Source of the DNA: Mucor racemosus
Taxonomy: Eukaryota > Mucoromycota > Mucoromycetes > Mucorales > Mucoraceae
Length of the DNA stretch: 64,000 bases
Direction: 5' to 3'
Assembly (NCBI GenBank): GCA_027405735.1
Contig: JAPEHQ010000001.1
Span: 3,038,001 to 3,102,000 of the forward strand
Shown: positions 31,702 to 45,225 of the stretch, one piece after another
Numbering within the stretch: position 1 is the stretch's first letter
Layout: the number at the start of each line of letters is the position of its first letter
Position numbers and translations under genes: made by a program
The notes under the pieces: model-generated
Told to the model about the DNA's origin: nothing
The model's input: the letters and a program-made list of their open reading frames with translations, nothing else
Database searches by the model: none

Positions 31702-32057
31702 TACCAGTTATTAATTCCAATTATTTTGACTCTTAAACCCTGGCCAAGGGTGTTCCAAAATGAATTAGCAAATAGCTGATAACTCAATAGCTACCAACTG
31801 TTAGTTCAAATCATTTTGACTCTTAAACCCTGGCCAAGGGTGTGCCAAAAATCAGATAACAGACAGCTGATAACTCAATAGCTACCTACTGTTAGTTCAA
31901 ATCATTTTGACTCTTAAACCCTGGTCAAGGGTGTGCCAAAAATCAGATAAAAAACAGCTGATAACTCAATAGCTACCAACTGCTAGTTCAAATCATTTTG
32001 ACTCTTAAACCCTGGTCAAGGGTGTGCCAAAAATCAGATAACAAACAGCTGATAACC
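31702..32057 (+). repeat. Four tandem copies of a 90-91 bp unit
   Basis: Units start at 31702, 31792, 31883 and 31974. Units 2-4 differ from each other at only a few positions; unit 1 is more diverged. Each holds a near-palindromic core CCCTGGCCAAGGG. Confidence 0.92.
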
Positions 32058-33479
32058 GCAGGTAAACAATCAAAAGAACCAAATGCAGATAGAATAAACC
32101 CTGTACCAGGATGAGTTAAAAGAAAGTTAAACAAGAGCAGTTTACTTGTTTTTCTTTTACTCAAACCAAGGATACTAGGAAAGTTTATGATAGAAGCTTC
32201 GTTAAAATTTCACACACCAGGCGTTACTTTAACGTCGAAACTCCCATCTAACCTTCAGCAGCTACGTATGAAACTTTACCTTGCGAGATACTATAGTAGA
32301 TCTTAGCCAAAGGATAAGGCATGTACAAGATAGAAACGTAATTCCACCAAACCATAAGGTTTTGCTTCATCAAATTTACCTGGTTGTTAAAAAAAACAGG
32401 GGGCCTTCGTGTTTTTGAATAAACCCTAAAATTTGAGTTCCATTGATGATGACGTCTTCAAAATTTTGTGTAATTCGATTGAAATGCTGTTTATAACCTT
32501 GAGCCACACTGTAAATACAATCATCTGTATTACAGAAATCATTGCTTTAGAGAGCGGTATATATTAGCAATTTTATTTCGGAAGAGAAATTAATGGCCTA
32601 TAGAGACAAGATATATCTATTTTAAGAATTTAACTGACTTTGACTCAATATTGGGCGAAAAGTTATGAAAATCATCCGAGAACTATTTGAAATCATCCAA
32701 AATTCAAGTGACAACAAAACCGTATTCTGGAGGATTTCGATCCAAGTAACTTCCAAATTTGCACGAGAGTTTGGTACGCATCATCTTCCACATAATGATG
32801 TTGAATGGCAACTTCCACAACCTACTGTGTGTTGAGAGAATAATCGCCGAAGTGCACCTATATTTTGTTGCACACGTTTATTGAAAACAATTTAAATAAG
32901 GCATCTATAAATACTGATCCAAGTAAGCTGCGACTCCACATGGACACAGATATGAATATTCATTAAAAGCATTTTAGATACAGTATCAGCTTCCATGGGT
33001 TACTGTGCATTTGATAGGTTTGAACAACAAGCTGGTTATCTTCTATTTATGCCTTGTATGAAGGTCAGTAAGCTCACTCGTTCTCGACGGATATGGATTC
33101 AAATAACCTCCCGTTGTAATAGCAGGTACTTTTAATAGTTGGTCAACAGAATTGCAAAAGGTTTGGTCGCCTGAGTTGCTGTGGAAATGGAGAAATAAAA
33201 ACTCGTACGTGTTCAAATTTCAAGCCATTCTGTATCAATTGTTTCAGATTTTCCTTGAAATTTTTTATAAAATCAAATAATGATTCAAAATTAAATTTTG
33301 AAGTTAGACTTAATGCACAGTGAGCCTATGAATAACATACAATCTTGATCTCATAAGTTAAAAATTATTTTTGGATGATCAAGGCACGGCTGCCTAAAAG
33401 AAACTTGTTTTCTTTAGATTAAAAGGTTCCACTACTTTGAGGCTTCAAATCTTTGCAAAAGGGTTAAGCTTTACTGACA
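32058..33479. other. Intergenic with two short dispersed repeats and a possible coding remnant
   Basis: 32820-32965 is repeat H (copy at 14670-14825). 32980-33165 is repeat G (copy at about 56945-57130). On the minus strand about 32420-32090 reads in protein-like pieces with stops and frame changes; no family was recognised. Confidence 0.4.
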
Positions 33480-33745
33480 CTTTCTAATAATAGTAAAACT
33501 TACTTGTTTTGAAACGCTCCATAACGCATATGATAGTATACATATTTTTTGAGCACTTTTATTTTTCTGACAGTTTTTTGACATTTGTTTTTACATTCAT
33601 GTCATCCACCTCATTAAGCTCTCTCAGTCCCAAGTTAGTTTTTTTTTCAAAATACATTGATTTTTCGTGGAGATACCTTTCTCAAAAATGTGTACAAAAA
33701 GACACCTCCGCTTCTAACTACGATTTTACCCTTGTATACCGTCAT
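33480..33745 (+). repeat. Dispersed repeat family E, copy 2 (partial)
   Basis: Aligns with 4610-4930 and, reversed, with 63700-63964, through the 'gagctctctcagtcccaa' and 'gatttttcgtggagatac' landmarks. It joins directly onto the truncated Y block of copy C. Confidence 0.65.
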
Positions 33746-33764
33746 ATTTGACATTTAAGATAGA

Positions 33765-35024
33765 TTTTTTAAGTGGGAAAATCAAGTGTTTCACTTTTGA
33801 AGCCTTTATACTCGCTGAGAAATCAAGATGAATAGAAATAACTTTTATGGCAATATTTTGTAACACCTCAAGTATAGCTTTGCATTATTTATTTCCTGAT
33901 TATCTATTGAAATCGGGGCACGCTCCGATTTTGAATATCACCATATAAAATTGTATAATCAGATATGCACATATGACTGAGCTTCAATTCAAAAAAGTGT
34001 TCAAATGGAAAAAAAATCCAAAAAAATCCAAAAAAATCCTTATATGTTTAATTGCTCACAAAAATGCATAGTAAGTTGAACTAGCGTATTAAATATTTTA
34101 GGTTCAGTTTCTAATTTTGAATCGATCTGTGTAGGTTTTAGAAATATTTTTCTCATAAAATCCCTAGTAAATTTAGTGTCAAATTTTAACGGTTTTTAAT
34201 CAAAAAGTACCCTTCATTCAAATACAACCCTAAAATATTTTATTTTTACATTATGTGCAACAAAATTATCTACAGAATGAGTATAAATACGTAGCTGTAG
34301 CCTTATTTTTCGTGGGGATATTAATTTTTTTTGATCATTTTTTTTGGTCGGCGGAAATTTAGCCTTGTATATCCTCGTCCAAAATGGATCCTTTTTTATT
34401 ATCACCAAAAATCAATCATTCAGTCTCAATTTTCTCGACCAAAAATCAATATTTTTTTACGAGATAAAATTCGTTAGATAGACGTTAATGAGTACTATCC
34501 TATGGTTTTAGCTGTGCATACCTGTCATCCCTTCATGCATCTCTATAACAGAAAAAATGCTCTCACAAAATTTATAAAAAAATAAAAAAGTCTTTCCAGC
34601 GATCTAAAAACTAAATATCCTGGTAGAGAATGAAAAATAATCTAGACTTTACTTAATACCCATCATTGCAATACCTTAGTATTTTCTTGACTTATTTTCA
34701 TTTCAAATGCGGTTTCTCAATTTTAAGCTGGCCATTTCTGCATCATTCAAATTTATAAAGCAATAACTATAGTAGCATCCTTGTTTCATTTGATAGATTT
34801 CGTAGCCGGGACAATGTTGAATGGATCGGTACTGTTTTTGTAAAAAAAGTTTTGCTAAAATTGATCATCAGTACAGATGATGTTCTTCTCCAAGTTTGTT
34901 GAAACTAGACTTACTATTCAAAATTATTGATATAAATATGTGGAATGACTTGCTCAACAACTTCTACTAAGAGTTTAAGGAACACTTTATTATAAAATTC
35001 ATGGGTAGTTATAGGCGTATATAA
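33765..35024 (-). repeat. Copy C of the old LTR-type element (Z-Y, reversed)
   Basis: Read on the minus strand it matches 12818-14105: more of Z than copy B keeps, then Y, and no X. The conserved 64-codon frame lies at 34408..34214. Its Z end abuts the right inverted-repeat arm. Confidence 0.75.
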
Positions 35025-36131
35025 GTATTATTATCTACTACCTCATTATTCATATTAAAATGCCAAAATTTATTAAATCAGTACTTGCAGTAAATAAATC
35101 AAAGCAGCATTTTTAACAATTGAGGATGACCTCATATGTTGATGTAATGAAACAACGTAATGCTCTTCAAGTGAAGCTTTATTTATGTTTGCATGTTAAG
35201 GGTACTTCACGAAGGCTAAAATAGACCAACGGAACCTTCTTACTAAGTTCGACCTCAGGAAGTACCTGCAGCGACAAGAGATTACGAAATAGCTTTTCTG
35301 TTCAAATTTAGATAAAAATTTGAAAACCCTAGAAAATAGTTTTTCTGATGACAAACTTATCGAAACAGTCAATTGGTAGACTAAGGGATAGTATAAAGGT
35401 ATGAATATTCTAAGAAAAAGTCATCTTGGTTCTGACACTCATATCCATTTTTACACTGCCTATAGAAATCAAAGGACAGAGCATCATCACCAAATGCATT
35501 ATTATGGAACAATAAAGCTCAAATAGTAAATCAATCAAGAATTATGAAGGCATTTAATAATAAGATATAGTATTTGTTTAATAAACTCTTATTTTCTACT
35601 TACATTATGCTCATATTAGAAGAAAAACTGTAGATTTGGAAACTATTATTCAAACTGTAACACCAGCCAATAAAAGATAACTCAAAAAGTTTAAAGAGAG
35701 TGAATTATCCAGTAGACCAAGGTATTGTTATACTGTATAATACAGGAAGAAGACTTTTAATTCAATCAGATCTCACCATCTTTGTTAGAATCAAGTAGTA
35801 GTACCTTAGTTTCACATAAAAATATACACAAGCGAACCATAAAGATGGAAAAGAACAATGTATTTGTCAATGAACTGAGACAGCAGTCTATTGCTAATAT
35901 TACTAAAGAAGCTGCGTATGCTCTCAAGATTCACAACAGAATGGAGAAAAAAGAGAATTTGACAAAATGCAAACAAAAAATCATGAGGTAATAACAAACA
36001 ATTAATATATTGAATCATACATTGGTTAATGTTATCTACAGCAATGACCTTTTCTCGGTTCTCGATCTAAATGATTCCTCGATCAACTCTCGATTCTCAA
36101 TGTTTAATATAGCAGACCAATGGAAGACTTT
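35025..36131 (+). repeat. Right arm of the 1.1-kb long inverted repeat
   Basis: Inverted partner of 23362-24465. It carries the 69-codon frame at 35782-35991 (about 93 percent identical to the left-arm version by residue count) and, upstream, a protein-like frame at about 35205-35520 with stops that the left arm shares. Confidence 0.85.
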
Positions 36132-37601
36132 GCTTGTTTATTTTTCAGCGAAGCACCGGATTTATAATACTGTCTCTCCTGCCGTAACGATTCCGAAAGA
36201 TGTGTATTCCATTTTCGTTATTATCATTTTATCATGGATGTAAGTCAAAATAGAAGCATGCATAAAAATATAAAAATATCAATATCTAATGGTACACATT
36301 GCACATATTATGTTAAATAAACACTTAATAAGTCTATGAATGTAGAGCAGGGCTTGATTTACATCAACAATGTTTATTACAAGACAGAGGCCAGTGGTAA
36401 TAGATATATTCTAGATATATATGCACACAGCGTCAATGCCTTTTAATGCAAGTGGTGTAAACAACATCACCTAAGCCCAAAATATTCTATAAATCATCAT
36501 GACTTTATCACGCATACATATATTACGCATAGAATATTATACTTATACTGTATTAATTTCGTTAGTATAGTATATATATATATATACAACCAGAAATAGA
36601 TGGTAAAAAAGAGATCTTTTTTTGGTATGTTTATTATCGTTAACGAGTAAATTTTTGTTACTATAGTTTTTTTTTTTTCATATATAGCTGAACAATCGGA
36701 TCAGTCGTAAAAAAAGGATTGTCATAAAAATCATCGTTTTGTTTATTATGTCTTTATCTTGAAAATGCAGGAGTTGTTTATTTTTTTTCTTGTGTATATT
36801 ACTGAATAAATGAAAGAAGATACATTTCGACTATTTGAAAGAATGAATGAATGAATGAATCTTTATTTTCCTTTTCATATATTTGAAAGGGGTGAATAAT
36901 ATTATTGTCGCACAAACATTCAAAGGATTATTAAAAGGAGCAATTATAAAAAAACTATGATTTTTCTTTAGGAGATATGGCTTATTTACAGCACATTTCT
37001 TTTTAGCTGCTGTGCACCATCAAATACCTCACATGTATATTATTTGTTTCTCTTTCATACGTTCTCTCTTTCTCTCTCTATCTATATCTATAAACAACTT
37101 GATTTGGAAATAAGGCGTGATGTCCAATGTCAATTTGATTAAACGAACGATTGGTTATACGTGATATATGATGGTATCTTGTCCTTGCATCACCAAGCAT
37201 ATCCATGAGAAAAAAAACACTACCAGGAGAAGTTCTTTAGTAATTATAATATTTACTAGGAGCATGTATATATTTATCGTATACATTTTACACCATTAGG
37301 AGACAAGTGGCAAGAAAATGTCGATATAACAAGGAAAAGCGGGAGATTCGTTATGCAAATACCTGTTGAAGAAAGTTTGTTTCTCATAGTCCCTAACTTA
37401 TCTCCTTAACAACCGACTACGCATTTCATTGACTAAATGCTGCTTCTCAGTGCATCAAAATTGTTTATATAAATAGCTATTCATTATTTGATGATTTTGT
37501 GAGTGAGTGAGTGAAGATCTTTGCTTTTTTCTCTTTTTTCTTCTTCTTATTCTTCTTCTTCCTCTTTTTTTTTCCTCTCTTTTTCAAAAAACAACAGAAA
37601 G
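36132..37601. other. Intergenic upstream of VTC4
   Basis: No gene seen. A (GAAT)n microsatellite lies at 36840-36860. The last 100 bases before the VTC4 start are a CT-rich tract (about 37527-37585), a likely promoter or leader element. Confidence 0.5.
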
Positions 37602-39960
37602 ATGAAATACGGCCAAGAATTACAGCAAAATATATTTGCACCATGGCGTTTATCTTATATATCTTATGATGTATTAAAACAAGAATTGAAAGCTCGCCAA
37701 TTAGATCATGGATGGACAGACAAAGATGAAAGTGATTTTACAAATTTATTGGATAATGAACTCACCAAAGTTTACGATTTCGTCAATGCAAAATTATCAG
37801 AAATTGATGCACGAATTCTGTACTGTGAACGTACAATACAAACACTTCAAAAGAATCCTAGCATGGCTTCTGATGCTAATTATGGAATTATGGATGAAGC
37901 TTTAACCGAAATTTTATTTGATGTAAATGACCTTTCTCGCTTTACTCGTGTTAATTTCGTTGCCATCCAGAAAATCCTAAAAAAGCATGATAAATGGACT
38001 GGCTTGAATCTAAAACATGAATTTGTTGGAAGGTTAAGAGATAAACCTCTTGATAAACAAAGATTTGATGTTGCTATTATTTATATTTCTGCACTTCATG
38101 ATATTTGTCGTAACCGAGGAAAACAATCACCAGGAAATAGTGCATCAGGTGGTGATCAAAATGCCTTTGAAAGAGCTACTGCAAAATACTGGATTCATCC
38201 TGATAATATCACTGAAGTCAAGGCAATTATTATGTTACATTTACCTGTATTGATCTTTAATAAGGATAAAAAATGGGAACCTTCTGATTCTGCTGTTTCA
38301 AGTACTTATTTTGATAATTCCAATTTTGATTTATATACTGGTCGTTTACAAAGAGATGAAGAAGCTGAAGCTATTAGATTTAGATGGTACATAAAAATAG
38401 GAGAAAATAATATTTTTACTTACTAATGTAACCCTCATCCCTTGTTATTGTTATTGTTATTGTCGCTTTATAGGTATGGTCCTATGAATTCTACAAGCGT
38501 ATTTATTGAACGTAAAACACATCACGCTTCTTGGTTAGATGGTGCATCTGTGAAAGATCGTTTCAGAATCAAAGAAAATCAAGTGAATCAATTTATGACG
38601 GGTCTATACACTGCTGACCAAATTGCTAACGATCAACGTAAATCAGGCGCTGAAGAATCCGCTGTCGAAAGTGCTCGCTTTATTGCACAGGGTGTACAGA
38701 AATCATTTAGAGAAAAACGCATAGAACCCATGTTGAGAGCTTTTTACAATAGAACAGCATTTCAATTACCTGATAATCAACGTGTACGTATTTCTCTTGA
38801 TACAGATCTTACCTTTATTCGCGAAGATCATCTAGACGGAGTTACTCGTCGACAACCTACTTACAATTGGCGTCGTAATGATGTAGGCATTGATTACCCC
38901 TTTCCACATGTGAAGGAGTGTGATATCTTGAGATTCCCATACGCTGTACTAGAAACAAAACTTCAAACACATTTAGGCCAAGAACCTCCAGCTTGGTTAA
39001 ATTCTTTAGTAGAAAGTCATCTTGTCCACGAGGTTCCAAGATTCTCAAAGTACCTGCATGGTGCATGCCATTTCTATCGTGAGAGGCTTCCTTTACTTCC
39101 TTGGTGGTTGGCTGAACTCAATGTTGATATTCGTAAACCAAGAGCTGAAAATATTGGCCTAACTCGTTCCCGAAGTTTTAAACCCTTAATTGACGGTAAA
39201 TACAGAAGAGCAATGATTGAAGAAAAAGAAAGAGCAAATCAACAAGCTGTCGTTGGTGGTGAACAAATCTCTACAAAATCAAGTAGTACAGGCACTGCAA
39301 TCAATAATGGTTCTTCTTCATCTGTAGAAGATTTTAAGAACAAAGAATTTACAAACATGGATAGTAGTTTACCTCCTGTACCTCCAGGAAAACTGGTCAA
39401 TTACAATCTTAATACTGCTACAAAAGATGCTCAACAAGGTGGTTTCTCTTCTTTCCCTCCTCAAATACAAAAGTTCTTTAATGGTCGAAAGAGTCATGAT
39501 CAGCAAAAGTCAGACGATCTTGAGTTAGGTGCACCCGTAACAGGAGATGAATTTGATACAAACAAAAGACACAAAGTAAAAGTTCGAGTTGAACCCAAGG
39601 TCTTTTTTGCAAATGAACGTACATTTATTGCTTGGCTTCAATTTTGTGCTCTTTTATTAACTGTTGCGTTAAATTTACTCAATTTTGGTGATACAATTTC
39701 AAGAACTGTTGGTGGCATCTTTATTGGTTTATCTGCTGGTATTGCCATCTATGCACTTTATAGATTCGAGAAACGTGCCTGGATGATTAATCGTCGTGTT
39801 GATGGTCGTTACGATGATATTTGGGGTCCTGCAGTCTTATGTCTTCTCTTGGTCATTGCACTTATTGTAAGTTGATATATTTTTAATTTATACACCTAAA
39901 CTTGTTTTGTTAATATTGTTTTTTTTTCTGTAGGTCAACTTTTATCTTCGATTTAGATAA
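37602..39960 (+). CDS. VTC4: VTC4, catalytic polyphosphate polymerase of the vacuolar transporter chaperone complex
   Basis: Exons 37602..38386, 38474..39866 and 39934..39960 give 734 residues; the last exon adds only eight residues. The SPX domain (1 to about 150) begins M-K-Y-G and has the inositol-pyrophosphate-binding K-K-H-D-K at 127-131. The tunnel-shaped polymerase domain (about 190-480) has Arg259, Arg261 and Lys276 (E-R-K), which line up with the catalytic Arg264, Arg266 and Lys281 of yeast Vtc4, plus R-I-S-L-D-T and Y-A-V-L-E-T-K. The active-site residues mark this as the catalytic subunit rather than Vtc2/3. A linker with Ser/Asn runs leads to a DUF202-type domain with three membrane spans. 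It makes polyphosphate from ATP at the vacuole under phosphate signalling. The start was placed at M-K-Y-G; an in-frame ATG 27 codons upstream lies in the CT-rich leader. Confidence 0.97.
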
Positions 39961-41391
39961 AAACTGCATATATTTTTATCTCAATTTTTATGTAATCCTG
40001 CTGAAAAAACACTTTTTTTCTTATTTTTTTTTGCTGATCTTTCACACAATGTACTTTTTTTTTTTTTTCCTAGAAAAAATAATGATAACCTTTAAAAAAT
40101 CGAAAAGAGTTTTTTTATTAATATATTTTTATAATAACAAAATAGTAGTATAGCTTTTTCATATTCCCCCTCTCTCATATCTTTTTTCCATACAAATAAA
40201 TATTTATATTCTCCTAATTTACATAAAAATGGTATTAAATGTGTAGTCTAATAGACATTCTTAATACATTTCAACTTTAAGTATTGCACCTGCATTGCTC
40301 CAAAATAGATTTAGTATCAAAATGTGTATGGTTATACATCTTAGAAGAGTTTTTTTTATTCCTGCTGGCTGCTGCTGCTGCTGCTGCTGCTACCGCTGTT
40401 TTTGCATTTAAATCCCGCTTGTTTTTTTTCGACCTCGGCAGAAGAATTTGGATCCATTTGGGATTTTTTTTTTACATTTCCATGAATTTCTAAAGAATGG
40501 GTATATGTAGTAATATTACCTCATTAATTAATATCTGTGCATAATTAACGTGCGCATCGAATGATATAAGTTTCATAAATTTTTGTCACTCAAATTTTTT
40601 AGTAATTTCATAAAGTTCAAAATCCAGTTTTTTGGCAAAAACTCTACAAATCAAATAATAAATAGTCAAACAAACAATTTCATAGTATGCAAGCACTTGA
40701 TATCATCATTTTGTATTATTATATGTTGTAGTAAAAAGTGACATTTTTATGATGAAAAAGCCCTTGAAGTGATTTTTGGTGATTTGGACGTATGGTTGTA
40801 AGCATTTTTGAGGTCAATTTTGACATGATTTTTTTGACAAAAAAAAATTGTGATATTGTATCAGGAAGTTACTATGAACCGAAAGGAACCGTTTTGTGAA
40901 CATCTGAGCTTCTAAAACTGTCTGAAATCCTCAGAATCGAAGCTTCAAATTTGCGATTTTTAAGCATTTCTGACAAATACATCAATGTCAACTACATATA
41001 GTAGCTTAATATTCATGTATCTGACTGTTCATATGCATCAATCTATTCATTAAGCATGCTTTGGTGCAAAAATTCTCGTCATTGGCTTTAAAGCGAATTC
41101 GTCTGAGCTCATTAACTGCTGCTGTTTTGTTGTCGGCGCCTGATTTGAATACTTTGAAGAATTTCTATGCATCAATAGCAACCCATAAGGTCGCTAAACA
41201 ATGATCAAGGAAGCACCACGTTACTGTCAGCTATCATGCAGTATTTTTATTTTCGTTGAAACCTCAAAAATCACAACTTTAACGCATATTTTGCAACGGT
41301 GTTCATGCTGGTTATGAATTTGAAAAAAAGCAAATTATAATGAAAAATCAACCATAGTTTTTCAAAAATTATCATTTTATACATTTATTTT
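39961..41391. other. Intergenic between VTC4 and RPN11 (3' to 3')
   Basis: Both genes end here. A CTG/GCA microsatellite lies at 40361-40391. No coding sequence could be supported. Confidence 0.5.
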
Positions 41392-42619
<1,228 letters not shown>

Positions 42620-43623
42620 ATTGTTTTGTTGTTGTATAAAATAAAAAAAAGGTATTCCTTAACAAAGAAGAAGGGAAAAGAAGAGCCAAACTTCAAGTAA
42701 CTGAAAGACTTACGTTAACCTCAGTGACGCGTAGCTGAAAGTCAAGTTGAAAGCTTACAGAAGTCCGGTTTACACACGTCATCTAATGTTGAAATATGCA
42801 TATCTTGGTTGTAATTGGCAATTTTCAGTACCAATGCAGCTGCTACAGATCAAATAAAATGGTTTTATTTGAAGAGAAACTCGAGACAATTGAGCTACAA
42901 AGATTTTTTATTCTGTAGATTTCATAAAGTGTAGTTTCTCCATGCATTCCTCCATCAATTGCCCGAATATCAAATGAAACTGATTGAGAAACATACAAGA
43001 ATTGTAAATCAATAGTGCAATCAAATATATTGTCGCATGAAAAGTCAATAGGTTACCATGGCAACAAATAAACGGAATAAAATCTCTTTTTGAGCGACAA
43101 AATGATGGCGAATTCATGCTTTATGATTGCATAATAAAGTGGTTGATTTCAGTTTCTTTCTTGGTTACACCATGCTTTGTTATTATATTTTTAAGATAAA
43201 AGATATAATGGTGCCCTAGACATGTTGAAAATGACTATAGATCTTGTTCTTAGTTCTGAGTAGACGTGCTAATGATGCTTTGATGAGCATGTTCGACCGC
43301 TTCTTGGGCCGGATATAGAGTACTAGATGTAGCAAATAAGTCAAATGAACATGGTTTATTGATATCGCAGTGCCATATCCATACATACACACAACAACAA
43401 GTTTGATATGATGAATTGATGGTAAGTGCATCACCAAATCATGCCGTTTTTATGAAACAAAAAATTCTAGCCGAGTGAAAAGATAAACACACTATTTATT
43501 GAGCGATAAGTATTAACAGCAAAGAAGTAGTATATAGATATTTATAATAAATAAGACATGGTAAGTATTAACAGCAAGAAGACAATATATAAGTTTTTGT
43601 AATAAAGGGGACACGATGGAAGA
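42620..43623. other. Intergenic upstream of RPN11
   Basis: Holds the RPN11 promoter. Two open frames of about 70 codons on the minus strand (43117..42908, 43437..43216) show no family features. A short direct repeat ('gtaagtattaacagcaa') occurs near 43507 and 43560. Confidence 0.45.
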
Positions 43624-44125
43624 TTATAGTAAATATAAAGTCGTAGGCTTCATATGTTTAGTGACATTAGACATGTAGGGCGTCAACAACTCGTCTTCCG
43701 TTGGGAGGGTAGCTTTGATCAATTCCTAAAGAGAAAAAAGGCATTAATATTAAAACACATGTATTTATCAATGCAAATCAGTCTTACTTTGAATGTGAAG
43801 AGAGCCTCTAAAGTAAGATTCATATAGGTGAAGGTATGAGCCATTGTTGGTAATGTTGTATTGCATAGTTTTTGGTATGTGTATTCACCATTGTCAAATT
43901 CATGCCTGTAAAGATTTATACTAGATTAAAAAAACCTTTGCAGCTGAATGTACCATTCTGAAAGGCGTTCTTTAGAAATACTCTTTCATTTTGTAACATT
44001 TGTAATAAAAAAGTACAAACTGTCCAGCTACTGCCTTGATTCTGCCTTTACAAGCTGCGTTATATGTGCCTCTTTCTTCTTCCTGGTCTATTCCTGCCAA
44101 GATTAAATAGATGAAGGTCTCTGAT
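43624..44125 (-). pseudogene. Truncated, unrecognised four-exon gene (C-terminal part)
   Basis: Exons can be read at about 44125..44032, 43982..43954, 43905..43788 and 43725..43624 (stop TAA at 43626-43624). The three introns are 49, 48 and 62 nt, all GT..AG, and frame holds across every join, giving just over 100 residues of normal composition. Such a run of clean joins is unlikely by chance, so this is or was a real gene. I recognise no family; it has no zinc or nucleotide motif. It begins with a Leu/Ile-rich piece and a charged, Glu/Arg/Lys-rich stretch. The 5' side stops at a LINE remnant of opposite orientation, which probably removed or displaced the N-terminus. It could still be transcribed. 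Confidence 0.5.
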
Positions 44126-44129
44126 ATAT

Positions 44130-44860
44130 TTTATTATGATCTTGCCCTGAACTCTCTTCATTGGAAACATCAAAGAGATCCTGAGCTACAGACCTGGAAA
44201 CGTGCTTCCTTTGTGCCGTCAAGCTTCGGTTGCTAACCTCAATCTATCATTTACTCCTTTTGTAAAGTGCTTGCCTATCAATGATATTCAATCTATTTCT
44301 ACTACTACGGTATCGGCCAAGTTTTAAGATCGGTTTTTCAGGCCTCACAAATTGCTCTTGAATCTCTTCGCAAGGCAAGATCGGCAAGGTGGAAATACGT
44401 TTGGTCTTTATCCTTCATAGTGGTTCAACGAAATGCTACATATCGCTTGATCAATGGCTGTATCCCCAATCGTGGATACCTTCATTATATTATGTCTAGT
44501 GTTTTTGACCCCTCCCCCCTCTTTGCCTGGTATGCAATATAGTTACTGACTCATCTCCCCATCTCCTCTTCCATTGTCCTACTAAGGAAAAGATATAGAA
44601 AAGAGTCATCTTCGAGTTTCTGTGGCCTACCACTTCTATATCGGATATCAAAAAAGCCTTTCTTGCCCTTGATTTATCATACCTGTGATACTGCTAAATT
44701 AAGGGCATAGATCCTTATAAGATTCTCATCATCTCTCTATCCCAAGTATGGCTCGCTCAAATGCGGTTCATTTTTAATCAGGTTCCGGTCTCACCTACAG
44801 CGATCTTGGCTAACATTAGACTCTCCATTCGCCAATGATTGACGAGGATCAATGCCACAA
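44130..44860 (+). pseudogene. LINE (non-LTR retrotransposon) remnant with zf-RVT end
   Basis: Fragments of one protein on the plus strand, broken by stops and frameshifts. The clearest part (about 44520-44670) reads C-L-V-C, then S-P-H-L-L-F-H-C-P-T-K, then a Trp codon mutated to TAG, then F-E-F-L-W-P. This Cys-x2-Cys ... His-x4-Cys pattern is the zinc-binding domain found after reverse transcriptase in many LINE ORF2 proteins. Upstream lies an L-I-N-G-C-I-P-N-R-G-Y segment, also typical. No intact reverse transcriptase remains. Confidence 0.6.
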
Positions 44861-45135
44861 TCAGTTTTTGCCCAGCTTATTCCATGTTGTGTAGAGATAA
44901 GAGTAACTGTTCCTCATTGCCTCGCTTGGGGTCTTGTATTTGTCTTGTTTAAGATGAATTTCATGATTAAAGACCTGGATCTTGTATCACTGTCCATGGT
45001 ATTAAGAAGTGGTGATTCACTCTTTTTATCGGATCTTTATGACAGGTTACGATTGCACAGCAGATAGGAGTGTATCACTTGGATGATATTGCACTTAATG
45101 CTAATGCTTTCGTTTTCTCTTATTTCGCAACCACT
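44861..45135 (+). repeat. Direct duplication, first copy
   Basis: About 275 bp repeated at 45226-45502 with only a handful of differences; starts TCAGTTTTTGCCCAGC. It follows the LINE remnant and probably is part of its 3' region. Confidence 0.92.
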
Positions 45136-45225
45136 GCAAGTAGCAGCAAGTTATCAGGGTAAGATCAAGTTTAATAGCAAACAGTTGCTCATGATTATCA
45201 CTAACATCTTTATTATTTTTCTGAG

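Noticed and set aside
31317..31787. A 156-codon minus-strand frame
   Set aside because: It reads the complement of the purine-rich minisatellite remains and the first 91-bp unit; the hydrophobic residues follow from that.
31702..32057. CRISPR-like array (four regular 91-bp units)
   Set aside because: Whole units are repeated, with no short repeat and unique spacer pattern, no cas genes, and the DNA is eukaryotic.
37521..37601. Upstream in-frame ATG of VTC4 (27 extra residues)
   Set aside because: The extra residues are a Ser/Phe run coded by the CT-rich leader. SPX proteins begin M-K-(Y/F)-G, which is the ATG at 37602.
40284..40493. Small protein with a poly-Ala or, on the other strand, poly-Ser tract
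   Set aside because: The frame exists because of the CTG microsatellite and has no support on either side. A minus-strand 33-codon peptide with poly-Ser is equally unsupported.
42908..43437. Two minus-strand frames of about 70 codons upstream of RPN11
   Set aside because: No family features, no splice partners that join them, and their composition matches the surroundings.
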